From an uncultured Bacilli bacterium (GTDB lineage: Bacteria > Bacillota_I > Bacilli_A > RFN20 > CAG-631), in assembly GCA_947627355.1 (NCBI GenBank), contig CANQVX010000003.1, positions 62,001 through 126,000 on the forward strand: a stretch of 64,000 nt of DNA, written 5' to 3'. A program made the translations under genes and the position numbers. Within the stretch, counting starts at the first letter, position 1, and each line of letters opens with the position of its first letter. Below the pieces are notes generated by a model that saw only the letters and a list, made by a program, of their open reading frames with translations, did no database searches and had not been told where the DNA came from. Below, one piece after another: positions 38,790-49,186 of this stretch.

Positions 38790-39623
38790 TTATTCTCCTT
38801 TCAAATATTCTCTTAGAGATTTTTTAAAACTTGAGGCAATATTTTGAGCCATTAATGAACTATATTTGTTAAATACCAGTTGAAATGGATAGATTATTTT
38901 AGCATTTTTATTATCCATTAAGGCTTCGTTACAATCTATGAAATAAATATTCTCTTTATCCTTTCTTTTATAATATTTAAGATAAAATTCATCAAAGATA
39001 AAGACCTCATCAAATTGAATTGGAGTATTATTGATTTCTTCTTTTAATAATATGCCATAACCTTCTTCTTTAGCATCGAGTAATGATTGTAAATGAATAT
39101 CACTTACAATAACAATCATGCGATTATTAGATAATGTTTCAGCAAGAACATTTGCATAATCGTTATAGCCAAGGATTAAGGCTTTTTGTTGATAACATAG
39201 TTTATTATTTTCTTGAATACAGTTAGTAAGTATTTGTTCACTTAAAGCTATTTTACTTGTGATATAAAAAGGAGAGATATCAGTTAAATTAATAGCGATT
39301 AAATCGTATTTATCTTGATAATATTCAAACAAATCATTTTTATGAAGATAAAAAAAGATAGTATTTTTATGATTTTTAAAGATGTTTTCATCATAACTTG
39401 CTTTGCCATCTAAAAGTTCTAGTTTTTTATTAGGTTTTGGCATTTCAAGAAGAATCATACAATCAACATAATGATGCTCAAAGATTAAGTCACATGTTGT
39501 TATTTTATCAACATCTAAATCTTTACCGTATTGATTGTTTTCGATTTTTAAATCACAAAAATCTTTTAATTGAAAACAAAGATCTTTTAAAATTATTGAA
39601 TTTCCTAGAATATAGACTTTCAT
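38790..39623 (-). CDS. divergent dipicolinate synthase subunit A-like protein
   Basis: Weak resemblance to DpaA: central Rossmann-like ALILGYNDYANVLAETLSNNRMIVIVSD and C-terminal KYSSLMAQNIASSF; coupled to dapA (1-nt gap). Confidence 0.55.
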   Translation of the reverse strand: MKVYILGNSIILKDLCFQLKDFCDLKIENNQYGKDLDVDKITTCDLIFEHHYVDCMILLEMPKPNKKLELLDGKASYDENIFKNHKNTIFFYLHKNDLFEYYQDKYDLIAINLTDISPFYITSKIALSEQILTNCIQENNKLCYQQKALILGYNDYANVLAETLSNNRMIVIVSDIHLQSLLDAKEEGYGILLKEEINNTPIQFDEVFIFDEFYLKYYKRKDKENIYFIDCNEALMDNKNAKIIYPFQLVFNKYSSLMAQNIASSFKKSLREYLKGE

Positions 39624-39643
39624 AACAAATCCTTCTTTCGGTC

Positions 39644-39671
39644 TATACTATGCAAATTATTTTAAAAGCGT
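39644..39671 (-). promoter_or_regulatory. sigma-K-like promoter upstream of the dpaA-like gene
   Basis: Minus strand AC - 17 nt - CATAGTATA, fitting AC-N16/17-CATANNNTA. Confidence 0.45.
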
Positions 39672-39699
39672 TAAAAAAAGAAGAAATTAAATTCTTCTA
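39672..39699 (-). terminator. terminator after ispG operon
   Basis: Minus strand AGAAGAATTTAATTTCTTCTTTTTTT. Confidence 0.6.
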
Positions 39700-39972
39700 A
39701 TTGATATGATATTTATTCTTACTAATTTCTAATAACTGTATCATTTTATTAGAACTATTAGTATCAAAAGAATTATTAATTAAATCGATAATCTTTTGAT
39801 AATTAATTGGATTTTCAAAAATCATTAAATAATGTGCTTTAATAAATAAAACGGCATTACAAGCTTCTTCATCATTTAAAATAATTCCATTATTTAATGC
39901 ATATTTTTTTATTAATTCAGGAGTTAAAAGTCTTAAATAATTTTCAATCATTTGTCTAAACAAAATGCCCAC
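39697..39972 (-). CDS. small DUF2624-like protein
   Basis: MIENYLRLLTPELIKKYALNNGIILNDEEA resembles recalled YqfT/DUF2624 pattern; downstream of ispG. Confidence 0.45.
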   Translation of the reverse strand: MGILFRQMIENYLRLLTPELIKKYALNNGIILNDEEACNAVLFIKAHYLMIFENPINYQKIIDLINNSFDTNSSNKMIQLLEISKNKYHIN

Positions 39973-40019
39973 CTCATCTTACTAATATGTCATTATTAAG
40001 ATTATATGTGGGCATAATA

Positions 40020-41066
40020 TTAAAAATTATTGATTTCCAAAAGAAGTGTATCAATTACTTCTTCATGTTTGATTTCTTTAATTGGCTTACCTTTTTTAAA
40101 TAAAAGAGCATTTAATTTATTAAAAGCAACACCAATATCAGCATCTTTTGCTTCACCTGGACCATTTACTACACAACCCATAATAGCGACTTTAATAGGT
40201 TTATTTATCTTGTATAAATAATCTTCGATAACTTTGATATATTTAATGATATTAGTTTGACATCTACCACAGGTTGGACAACTAATAAGTTTTGGCATTT
40301 TAATTAATTCATGAAGAAAAAGAATTTGTTTAGCAACTTTTATTTCATCAATTGGATTACCGCTAATTGAAACTCTAATAGTATCACCAATTCCTAGTTC
40401 AAGTAATTTATTTAAAACATAACTTGATTGAATTGAACTTTCTACTAATGGACCAGCTTCAGTAAGACCTAAATGAAGAGGATAAGAAAATAATGTGGCG
40501 GCTTTTTTATAAGCTTCAATACAAGTATTAGCATCAGATGACTTTAAAGAAATACAAATATCATAGAAGTCAAATGATTCTATTAATTTGATGGCTTGTT
40601 TTAAAGTTTCAATCATTCTATCGACAGAATTTAAATTTGATTCCATCATTTCTTTACTTAAAGAGCCACTATTAATACCAATTCTAATTGGAATATGTTT
40701 TGCTTTACAAGCTAAAACAATTTGTTTAATTTCCTCATTGGATGTGATATTTCCAGGGTTGATTCTTATCTTATCAGCCCCATTTTCAATCGCTAAAAGG
40801 GCTAATTTATAATTAAAATGGATATCAGCAACTAGAGGAATATGAACTTGTTTTTTAATCTTACTTAAAGACATAGCATCATTTTTATCTAAAATAGCAA
40901 CTCTAACTAATTTACAGCCATATGATTCTAACAAAAGAATTTGTTTAACAGTACTTTTAACATTACTAGTACGAGTTGTCGTCATTGATTGAATAACGAC
41001 TTCATTACTATGTCCTAAAGTTATGTTTCCAACTTTTATTTGTCTAGTTTCTAATCGACTAAACAT
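40020..41066 (-). CDS. ispG: (E)-4-hydroxy-3-methylbut-2-enyl-diphosphate synthase
   Basis: VADIHFNYKLALLAIENGADKIRINPGNI, SCPTCGRC, MGCVVNGPGEAKDADIGVA. Confidence 0.96.
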   Translation of the reverse strand: MFSRLETRQIKVGNITLGHSNEVVIQSMTTTRTSNVKSTVKQILLLESYGCKLVRVAILDKNDAMSLSKIKKQVHIPLVADIHFNYKLALLAIENGADKIRINPGNITSNEEIKQIVLACKAKHIPIRIGINSGSLSKEMMESNLNSVDRMIETLKQAIKLIESFDFYDICISLKSSDANTCIEAYKKAATLFSYPLHLGLTEAGPLVESSIQSSYVLNKLLELGIGDTIRVSISGNPIDEIKVAKQILFLHELIKMPKLISCPTCGRCQTNIIKYIKVIEDYLYKINKPIKVAIMGCVVNGPGEAKDADIGVAFNKLNALLFKKGKPIKEIKHEEVIDTLLLEINNF

Positions 41067-41095
41067 AAAACCACCCTCCATTTATATCTAAGAAA

Positions 41096-41118
41096 AAGTG
41101 CTTCGTTTGAAGCACTTA
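41096..41118 (-). terminator. terminator
   Basis: AAGTGCTTC GTTT GAAGCACTT with minus-strand T tract. It lies just upstream of ispG, next to the convergent-side start, and its placement fits termination of upstream minus-strand transcription after 41125. Confidence 0.6.
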
Positions 41119-41124
41119 TAGTTA

Positions 41125-42510
41125 TTACTTAATTTTTGGTAAACTAGCAGCTGCAATTGATTGACCAACCCGACGATTCTTTTCATCAGGCATTGTTAAA
41201 TTGATTTTTGCATATTCAGGGAATTCATTTTTAAGTACTTCACGAGCAGTATTTAAAATAATGTTTCCACCTTTACCACTAGTAACACGACCTAGTAATA
41301 ATACGTGTTTGATTTCATAAAAGACACTATAATAAGCAATTGCATAACCTAAATAAACGCCGATAGATTCATAGATTTTTAAGGCTCTTGGATCATCTTG
41401 TTCACTTAATTTTTGAACAACTTTTAACTTTTCAGCAGGAGATAAAGAACTATCAAGTTCAATACCAGCAGCAGGTGCCAATTTAATAACTGAATCTTGT
41501 GAAAAATATTTTACACCACAACCATAATCAAGAGACCATTCATCAACCATTGCATCTGTATTAAAATCAACTGGAACAAAAGCAAGTTCGTTTAACCAAC
41601 CAGTTAAGTTACCTTTTGAATCAACATAACCAGCAGCTTCACTTGTACCCATAGCAATACCTAAAACGTTAGTATCTTTTAATTCCATAGCTCCAGCTAA
41701 GGCTGTAACATCACCATCATTTGCAACTTCTAGTGGAATAGGATGACCAACTTCTTTTTCAAGTTGTTTTGCTATATCAATATACATGTTTTTTACATGT
41801 TTTTCGAATAATTCTTTATTAACTTTTACAAATAAAGAAGCAACCATGATTTTATTATCGATATAAACACCGGCTGAACTTACACCAATAGCATCAATTT
41901 TATTATCCATCTTTTGAGCGGCAGTTTTCATTGCTGTATAGATTCCATCATAGTGATACATTGGATCTTCTTGAGTCTTAGGAAACCAAACAACTTCTTC
42001 ACTATAAACAGTTTCACCATTAACAACAGCTGATACTTTGCGATCAGAACCACCAGCATCAAAACCAATACGATTACCTTCTAAATGACCACCAGCAGGA
42101 ACTGAACTTTCTTTAACTGCAGGAAGTGTTTCAAAAGTGCATTCAACAACTTCAAATGGTTTTTCATAAACACCTGCCATGAAATGGAAATCGAAATCAC
42201 GAAGTCCTTTATCACGATATGCATCTTTTATTTTGTTAAATAGAGTTTTAGAACCAGCCATGTAGATTTTATAACCACCTACTACCCATAGCATGGATTT
42301 AATAAGTCTTTCAACGATAAAGAAGTTTCTTTCATCATCAACTCCATCTTTAAAAACGTCTAAATCAAAACGATAGACATAGCCACTATTTCTTTCAAGA
42401 CAAATTGCAAGAGGAGTAGCCTTTTTAGATGCTAAAACATCTTGTTTAAACTTTCTTAATTCTAAAACTGCAGGTTTATAATTATTATCTAAAATAGGAT
42501 TATATTTCAT
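41125..42510 (-). CDS. ROK/hexokinase-like sugar kinase
   Basis: GFDAGGSDRKVSAVVNGE phosphate-1 motif, ANDGDVTALAGA, GIAMGTSEAAGYVD. Confidence 0.75.
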   Translation of the reverse strand: MKYNPILDNNYKPAVLELRKFKQDVLASKKATPLAICLERNSGYVYRFDLDVFKDGVDDERNFFIVERLIKSMLWVVGGYKIYMAGSKTLFNKIKDAYRDKGLRDFDFHFMAGVYEKPFEVVECTFETLPAVKESSVPAGGHLEGNRIGFDAGGSDRKVSAVVNGETVYSEEVVWFPKTQEDPMYHYDGIYTAMKTAAQKMDNKIDAIGVSSAGVYIDNKIMVASLFVKVNKELFEKHVKNMYIDIAKQLEKEVGHPIPLEVANDGDVTALAGAMELKDTNVLGIAMGTSEAAGYVDSKGNLTGWLNELAFVPVDFNTDAMVDEWSLDYGCGVKYFSQDSVIKLAPAAGIELDSSLSPAEKLKVVQKLSEQDDPRALKIYESIGVYLGYAIAYYSVFYEIKHVLLLGRVTSGKGGNIILNTAREVLKNEFPEYAKINLTMPDEKNRRVGQSIAAASLPKIK

Positions 42511-42571
42511 TTTTTTATTTCTCCTTTTCCTACACGCTTATTTTAGCATATACTTTTTAAAATAAAAAGTA

Positions 42572-44320
42572 CTAATCACTAGTAAGATTTCCAGTTTCAA
42601 ATTGACTATAATATAATTTTTTATAGAAGCCATCTTGATTTAATAGGCTTTCATGAGTGCCAGTTTCAATGATGTTTCCATTATTCATAACTAAAATTAA
42701 ATCAGCACTTCGAATGGTGGATAGTCGATGAGCAATAACAAAACTAGTACGACCATTTAAGATTTCATCAAATGCTTTATTGATTTTAATTTCAGTTCTA
42801 GTATCAATGTTTGATGTAGCTTCATCGAGAATTATAATTTCCGGAAGTAGTAACATAATTCTTGCAATGGTTAATAATTGTTTTTCACCTTGAGAAAGGC
42901 CACTATTTTGACTAATAACTGTATCATATCCTTGAGGTAATCTTTTGATAAACGAATGAGCATGAACTTTTTTGCAAGCTTCTATTACTTCTTCTTTTGT
43001 AGCATTTGGTTTACTATAGGCTACATTTTCAAAAATTGTTCCTTTAAATAACCAAGTATCTTGTAAAACCATACCAAATGATTTTCTTAAGTCATCTTTT
43101 TTAATATCATTGATGTTGATATCGTTTAAATAAATACCACCACTTTTAACATCATAGAATCTCATTAAAAGGTTAATCATTGTAGTTTTACCACAACCGG
43201 TAGGGCCAACAATTGCTATTTTTTTGCCCTTTCTAACGACTAAATTGAAGTTTTCAATCAAAGGTTTATCATTATAACTAAAATAAACCTTATCAAAGCA
43301 AATTTTGTCGATAGGATGGGATAAATTTTGATTTCCATTATCGATTTCACTATCGATATTTAAAATTTCTTCGATTCTCTTTAAACTTGATAAGGCACTT
43401 TGTAATTCTGTAACAACACCAGATATTTCATTAAATGGTTTAGTATATTGGTTAGCATATGTTAGAAATGAAGAAAGACCGCCGATAGTAAGAATTGGAA
43501 TAAATGATTTTTTATGAATCATTAAGATAGCTCCAACAATGCCAACAGCAGCATAAACAAGATTATTTACAAATCTTGTGCATGGATTAGTTGTTGAAGA
43601 TGCAAATTGAGCATTTTTACCAACTTCATAAAGATTATGGTTATATTCTTTAAATGTTTTAATGGCATCATCTTCATAACACAAACCTTTTACTTCTTTT
43701 TGATTTTCAATTATTTCTAGGACATAAGAACTGATTTCACCTTTGATTTTTGCTTGTTTTTTGAAATAATGATGAGTCTTTTTTGATATAAAAGCGGCAA
43801 TAAATAAAGATAAAGGAGTAATAATAACAACAACTAAAGCAAGTAAATAATGGACATATAACATTAAACCTAAAGTTATTAAAATAGTTATAAGTCCTTT
43901 ATAGAATTGCTTAAATCCTTCAAGTAAACCAGTGCTTACTTGTTCAATATCTGATACTTCTCTACTTACTAAATCGCCATGAGGATGACTATCAATATAA
44001 GAAATAGAAGCATTTTGTAACTTTTTAAAGACATCATTTCTAAGATTTAAAACTATCTTTTGAGTCATCTTAGAAAAGATAAGTTCATAGAAATAATTAA
44101 ACAAAGAAGCTAGTACTAATAAGATGGCTATTATAATTAAATAAGTGCCAATTTTGTCGAACAAAACGTTATTTTTACCAATCATTTGATCAATTGCTTT
44201 ACCAATTAAAATAGGAATATATAAAGTTAAAGCAACTGAAATAAAAACCATTATGAAAGAGAAAATCAATGATAAATAACAAGGCTTTAAATATTTCTTT
44301 AAAACTTTTAATGTTTTCAT
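42572..44320 (-). CDS. ABC exporter half-transporter
   Basis: Walker A GPTGCGKTT, LSQGEKQ, Walker B LDEATSNID, H-loop AHRLST. Confidence 0.93.
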   Translation of the reverse strand: MKTLKVLKKYLKPCYLSLIFSFIMVFISVALTLYIPILIGKAIDQMIGKNNVLFDKIGTYLIIIAILLVLASLFNYFYELIFSKMTQKIVLNLRNDVFKKLQNASISYIDSHPHGDLVSREVSDIEQVSTGLLEGFKQFYKGLITILITLGLMLYVHYLLALVVVIITPLSLFIAAFISKKTHHYFKKQAKIKGEISSYVLEIIENQKEVKGLCYEDDAIKTFKEYNHNLYEVGKNAQFASSTTNPCTRFVNNLVYAAVGIVGAILMIHKKSFIPILTIGGLSSFLTYANQYTKPFNEISGVVTELQSALSSLKRIEEILNIDSEIDNGNQNLSHPIDKICFDKVYFSYNDKPLIENFNLVVRKGKKIAIVGPTGCGKTTMINLLMRFYDVKSGGIYLNDININDIKKDDLRKSFGMVLQDTWLFKGTIFENVAYSKPNATKEEVIEACKKVHAHSFIKRLPQGYDTVISQNSGLSQGEKQLLTIARIMLLLPEIIILDEATSNIDTRTEIKINKAFDEILNGRTSFVIAHRLSTIRSADLILVMNNGNIIETGTHESLLNQDGFYKKLYYSQFETGNLTSD

Positions 44321-46068
44321 TTGTTTTCCTCCTTTGTTTGTGAATTATAAATTTCTTGATAGATTGGACAATTATTAAGTAACTCAGTATGAGTTCCTAT
44401 CCCTACAATTGTTCCACTATCAACAACAATAATGCTATTTGCATCTTTAATAGTTGATGCTCTTTGAGAAGAAATTAAAACACTTAAAGGACGTTTTAAT
44501 TTTTTAATGTTTTGTCTTACTTTTAAGTCGGTTAGATAATCAAGTGCACTTGTTGAATCATCAAGTATTAATAATTCACATGGACTTAATATTGCTCTAG
44601 CAATACATAGTCTTTGTCTTTGACCACCTGAAAAGTTTTTACCATCTTCTTCTACTAAATGATCAATTTTATCATCGTATTTATTTACAAAATCACTAGC
44701 ACAGGCTAAATCTAAAGCATTATAGATATCTTTATCAGTTGCCTCTTTATTTTTCATAGTTAAGTTTGAACGAATTGTACCTTTAAACAAGGTTGATTTT
44801 TGAAATACTTGAGAAATATGATTTCTAAGTTCATTTATTGAAATATTTTTGATATTAATTCCATGAAATAATATTTCACCTTTACTTACATCATAAAATC
44901 TTTCGAGTAATTGAATGATTGTTGATTTACCAGCCCCTGTACCACCAATTAAACCAACAGTGGAATTATTATCAATGGTAAATGAAATATTAGAGATTGC
45001 TTCATTATCACTATTAGGATATTTAAATGAAACGTTTTTGAATTCAAATAGTGGTTTATTTGAATCAAATTCAACTAATTTATTATTTGAATCAACGATA
45101 CTAGTTTCTAAGGAGAAAAGATTGTTACAGCGATCTAATGATGCTTTTGCTTTAGTAAAGATAACAACTAGATTGCTAACAACAATTAAAGCAAGTAAGA
45201 TTTGGTTTAAATAATTAACCAAAGCAATGACATTACCTTGAGTTAAACTTCCAACCTTAACTTGGATTCCACCAAAATATAAAACAGCAAGAATGGCAAG
45301 ATTAATACAAGCAAAAGTTAATGGATTTAACCAAGATGTTATTTTAGCAATTTTTATTGATTCATCATGATAAAACTTACTTTCTTTATTAAATCTATTA
45401 ATTTCGGTTTCTTGTTTAACAAATGATTTTATTACTCTAGCACCAGTTAAGTTTTCTGATGTAACTTTAGAAATTTCATCTAATTCTTTTTGAACAACAG
45501 GATATCTTTTGGCTGATTTTTTCATAATTAACCATAAAATTAACCCAATAATAGGAATCATAATAACAAATATAATGGCAACTTTAACATTAATAATAAA
45601 GGCCATTACTAAACTTCCAATTACTAAAAAAGGTGCTCTAATAACAAGTCTTATAAACATGGCAACAGCTGTTTGAAGTTGATCAATATCAGTTGTCATA
45701 ATTGTTATTAAATTAGCTGAACCAACTTTATCTAATTCTTGAAAAGATAGGTTATTAATATGAGTAAATAATTCATTTCTAAGTAATGTTCCATAGCCTT
45801 GCGATGCTCGAGATGCAAAAAATTGACAAGTGAGAGAACTAGCAAGTCCTAATATTCCAAGTCCTAAGATAATAGCACCCATAGTTAAGATATATTTTTC
45901 ATTGCCGCCAACGATATTTCCATTAGCATCACTAATTAACCCTTTATCGATAACAAGAGCCATTATCATTGGTACAATTAATTCAAAAATAGCTTCAATT
46001 AACTTAAAAATAGGTCCTAAAATTAATTGTTTTTTAAATGGTTTCAAGTATTTTAAACATTTTTTCAT
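44317..46068 (-). CDS. ABC exporter half-transporter with degenerate nucleotide site
   Basis: Walker A GGTGAGKST, FSGGQRQR, Walker B LILDDSTSALD, SSQRAST at H-loop. Confidence 0.93.
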   Translation of the reverse strand: MKKCLKYLKPFKKQLILGPIFKLIEAIFELIVPMIMALVIDKGLISDANGNIVGGNEKYILTMGAIILGLGILGLASSLTCQFFASRASQGYGTLLRNELFTHINNLSFQELDKVGSANLITIMTTDIDQLQTAVAMFIRLVIRAPFLVIGSLVMAFIINVKVAIIFVIMIPIIGLILWLIMKKSAKRYPVVQKELDEISKVTSENLTGARVIKSFVKQETEINRFNKESKFYHDESIKIAKITSWLNPLTFACINLAILAVLYFGGIQVKVGSLTQGNVIALVNYLNQILLALIVVSNLVVIFTKAKASLDRCNNLFSLETSIVDSNNKLVEFDSNKPLFEFKNVSFKYPNSDNEAISNISFTIDNNSTVGLIGGTGAGKSTIIQLLERFYDVSKGEILFHGINIKNISINELRNHISQVFQKSTLFKGTIRSNLTMKNKEATDKDIYNALDLACASDFVNKYDDKIDHLVEEDGKNFSGGQRQRLCIARAILSPCELLILDDSTSALDYLTDLKVRQNIKKLKRPLSVLISSQRASTIKDANSIIVVDSGTIVGIGTHTELLNNCPIYQEIYNSQTKEENK

Positions 46069-46127
46069 AACAAACTCACCATTAATATTATAATCAGTTG
46101 CAATGTATATTAAAAATATTTATAATA

Positions 46128-46144
46128 TATGTATACTATACATA
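46128..46144. promoter_or_regulatory. 17-bp palindrome TATGTATACTATACATA in divergent LysR/ABC promoter region
   Basis: Perfect inverted repeat TATGTATA-C-TATACATA. Confidence 0.5.
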
Positions 46145-46167
46145 AAAAATATAGAAAGGATGATTTT

Positions 46168-47037
46168 ATGGATATTCGTGAATTACAATATTTTGTAACT
46201 ATTGTTCAAGAAGGAAACATCTCAAAAGCCGCTAAAACTTTAAATATTAGTCAACCTCCTTTAAGTCATGCAATTAAACTACTTGAAGAAGAATTAAATA
46301 CCAAGTTATTTATACGAGGGTCTAGAAACATAACATTAACCGAAACAGGAAAAGTATTATATTCAAAAGCATTAAATTTAATTGAACTGCATAAACAAAG
46401 CATTAAAGAAATAAACGACATCGAAAAAAATGTTAGAGGAAATATTGCTTTTGGTTGTATTTCTTCTGCTCATATGTTTTTACTTGAAAAGGGAGTGCTA
46501 CCTTTTTATTTAAAAAATCCACAAGTGAGTTATGAACTATATGAAAAAAATACTTATGAATTAATTGAATTAATAAATGCTAATCTAATTGATTTTGCAT
46601 TAGTAAGAAATCCGTTTCTATCGACAGATTTAATTGTTGAAAAATTACAAGATGAAAAACTTGTTGCGGTTTATAATCAAAAACAATACACCTTTAATAA
46701 AGAAAAAATATCATTAAATGATTTAAAAGATAAACCATTAATCTTTTATCGTAGGTTTTATAGTGTTCTAGAATCAATTTTTCAAAAAAAGTTAATTGTT
46801 CCTAAAATTGTTTGTAAATGTGATGATGCTCGAAGCGCTATTTTATGGGCATCAAAAAAGATGGGAATTACCATTGTTCCATACTCAGCAACTAAATATA
46901 TTACCGATAGAAACACTAAATTTATTGAAATCAAAGATTTAGATATCAATTCTGATATGGCAATTATTTATAAAAAGAATCACTATTTATCAAATTCAGC
47001 TAAGGCTTTAATTCAAACTATTAAGGACAATTTATAA
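46168..47037 (+). CDS. LysR family transcriptional regulator
   Basis: MDIRELQYFVTIVQEGNISKAAKTLNISQPPLSHAIKLLEEELNTKLF HTH. Confidence 0.94.
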   Translation: MDIRELQYFVTIVQEGNISKAAKTLNISQPPLSHAIKLLEEELNTKLFIRGSRNITLTETGKVLYSKALNLIELHKQSIKEINDIEKNVRGNIAFGCISSAHMFLLEKGVLPFYLKNPQVSYELYEKNTYELIELINANLIDFALVRNPFLSTDLIVEKLQDEKLVAVYNQKQYTFNKEKISLNDLKDKPLIFYRRFYSVLESIFQKKLIVPKIVCKCDDARSAILWASKKMGITIVPYSATKYITDRNTKFIEIKDLDINSDMAIIYKKNHYLSNSAKALIQTIKDNL

Positions 47038-47124
47038 TTTCAATTTTATAGTAAACTATAAATTGAAAAATACCATTTAAAAGCGTATAATTACATCAGC
47101 GCTTTAAGAAGGGAGCCATTCATT

Positions 47125-49122
47125 ATGTCTAAAAAAACAACTATTATTTTATCATCATTGCTATTAACTTGTTCTTTATTTACCTTTGTTGGTTGTAGTA
47201 AAAAGAATCAAACCAGTCAAGAAGTAAGTTTAGGAATGAGTCAAAATAAAGTATCAAATATCTTAGGAAAAGCTAGTAAAGTTAATGATAATACTTGGTA
47301 TTATTACGATAGTAAAATTCAAAAGAAAGAAGAAAAATATTATCAACTAGTTTTAGATAGTAAAACTGATGAAGCAAATGAATTATTAGATGAATTAACT
47401 AGTTCAACTTATAATTTTACTTTAGTTCGTTTTAATTTAGAAAATAATGTAAATGAAGTTTTTGTCGATAAAAAGCACCATTTTAGTTTAGATAATGATT
47501 ACTCAACTACAGCAAAAGAATTAAAAGATGTTAAATTATCCACTGAAAAAATTTCTTATTTTATAAATGGATCAAATCAAGAAAAATTGATTATTAATGA
47601 TTCACTTTCTTCTGCTAGTTACTATGCTACTTTTAAAGATGGTAGTTATATTCGTAAATATGTTGAAAATGCTTCAGTTACTTTTAATGAAAAAGCATTA
47701 GTTACTTGGTCTGATTCACTTTCAAGTTATCAAAAAGAATTACAAGCTGATAGTGTTGGTCGTGTTGATGAAAATAGTCGTTTAGTTGAATGGACTCAAA
47801 AAGGAAGAGTATATATTCCAACAAATGCTACTGAAATTGTTTCCAATTTGTTTTTAAATCGTAACGATGTTACATCAATAGTTATTCCAACATCAGTTAA
47901 AAAGATAAATGAAGATGCTTTTAAAAATTGTAGTAATTTACATGCTGTTTATTTTGAAGGAACATTGAATGATTGGTTAAGTATTCAATTTGCTAATCCA
48001 AATGCTAACCCTTTAAATAGTAAAGCAAGTTTGTATTTCAATAATCATTTAGTTGAAGAAGTAACAATTCCATCAACAGTAACTGAATTAAAATATTCAT
48101 TCAATGGTTGTACTTCATTAACTAAGGTTACCTTAAGCTCAACAATAACTAAAATATATGTCGATACATTTTTAAACTGTAGTAAACTAACTCAAGTAAA
48201 TTACGCTAAAGAGAATGCCTCTGCTAGTGATTGGAATGCAATTGTTTTTGAAAACAGTTATGCTAATCCATTAAATCAAGGAGCAGATTTATATTTTAAT
48301 GAAATCTTAGTAACTGAACTTAGTTTTGATGCTAATGTAACTAGTATCAATGCTTATGCTTTTTCAGGTTGTAAATCAATTACTAAAGTAAGTTTTGCTT
48401 CAACCAGTACATTAAATGTTATCAAAGTAGGAGCTTTTGAAAATTGTTTTAATCTAGAAGAAATAAAAGTTCCTAATTCAATTACTAAAATTGAATCATA
48501 TGCGTTTTTAAATTGTAATAAATTGGTTTTAAATGAATATGATAATGCTTTATATCTAGGAAATGATACCAATCAATATCTAGCTTTAGTAAAAGCCAAA
48601 AATAATAATGTTAGTGAAGTTACTATTAGCGCTAATACTATTATGATTTTAGACAATGCTTTTAAAAATTGTAATCAATTAACTGCTATTCAAATTCCAG
48701 AAAAGATTAAATCAATTGGTAGTTTTGCTTTTTCTAATTGTTTGAAACTAAGTGAAGTTACAATTGCTAGTAACACTACCTTAAATGAATTAGAAGATGG
48801 TACTTTCTATAATTGTAGTGCTTTAAAAAATATTGCATTACCAAATCAAATTGTTACTTTAGGTGATAGTGTGTTTGCTTATTGTAGCCAACTTGAAACC
48901 ATTCAAGTATCAAATCAATTAGTATCTATTGGCAATAATTGTTTTACTTGGTGTAGCAGTTTACAATCTATAACAATTCCTGTAACTACTACAATTATTA
49001 AAAGTTATGCTTTTTATAAATGCTCAAGTTTAACAATCAATTGTGAAACAACAAGTGCTTTATCAACTTGGGATAATGATTGGAATGTTAGTGATTGTCC
49101 TGTAAATTATAAAACGGTATAA
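47125..49122 (+). CDS. BspA-type leucine-rich repeat lipoprotein
   Basis: Lipobox FTFVGCS; many LRR_5 units (SIVIPTSVKKINEDAFKNCSNL...). Confidence 0.9.
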   Translation: MSKKTTIILSSLLLTCSLFTFVGCSKKNQTSQEVSLGMSQNKVSNILGKASKVNDNTWYYYDSKIQKKEEKYYQLVLDSKTDEANELLDELTSSTYNFTLVRFNLENNVNEVFVDKKHHFSLDNDYSTTAKELKDVKLSTEKISYFINGSNQEKLIINDSLSSASYYATFKDGSYIRKYVENASVTFNEKALVTWSDSLSSYQKELQADSVGRVDENSRLVEWTQKGRVYIPTNATEIVSNLFLNRNDVTSIVIPTSVKKINEDAFKNCSNLHAVYFEGTLNDWLSIQFANPNANPLNSKASLYFNNHLVEEVTIPSTVTELKYSFNGCTSLTKVTLSSTITKIYVDTFLNCSKLTQVNYAKENASASDWNAIVFENSYANPLNQGADLYFNEILVTELSFDANVTSINAYAFSGCKSITKVSFASTSTLNVIKVGAFENCFNLEEIKVPNSITKIESYAFLNCNKLVLNEYDNALYLGNDTNQYLALVKAKNNNVSEVTISANTIMILDNAFKNCNQLTAIQIPEKIKSIGSFAFSNCLKLSEVTIASNTTLNELEDGTFYNCSALKNIALPNQIVTLGDSVFAYCSQLETIQVSNQLVSIGNNCFTWCSSLQSITIPVTTTIIKSYAFYKCSSLTINCETTSALSTWDNDWNVSDCPVNYKTV

Positions 49123-49141
49123 ATAAAACAAATTTGAAATA

Positions 49142-49185
49142 AAAAGGCTCTAAGTTTGAGATTTGTAACTTAGAGCCTTTGCTTT
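49142..49185. terminator. bidirectional terminator
   Basis: AAAAGGCTCTAAGTT...AACTTAGAGCCTTTGCTTTTTT. Confidence 0.75.
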
Positions 49186-49186
49186 T

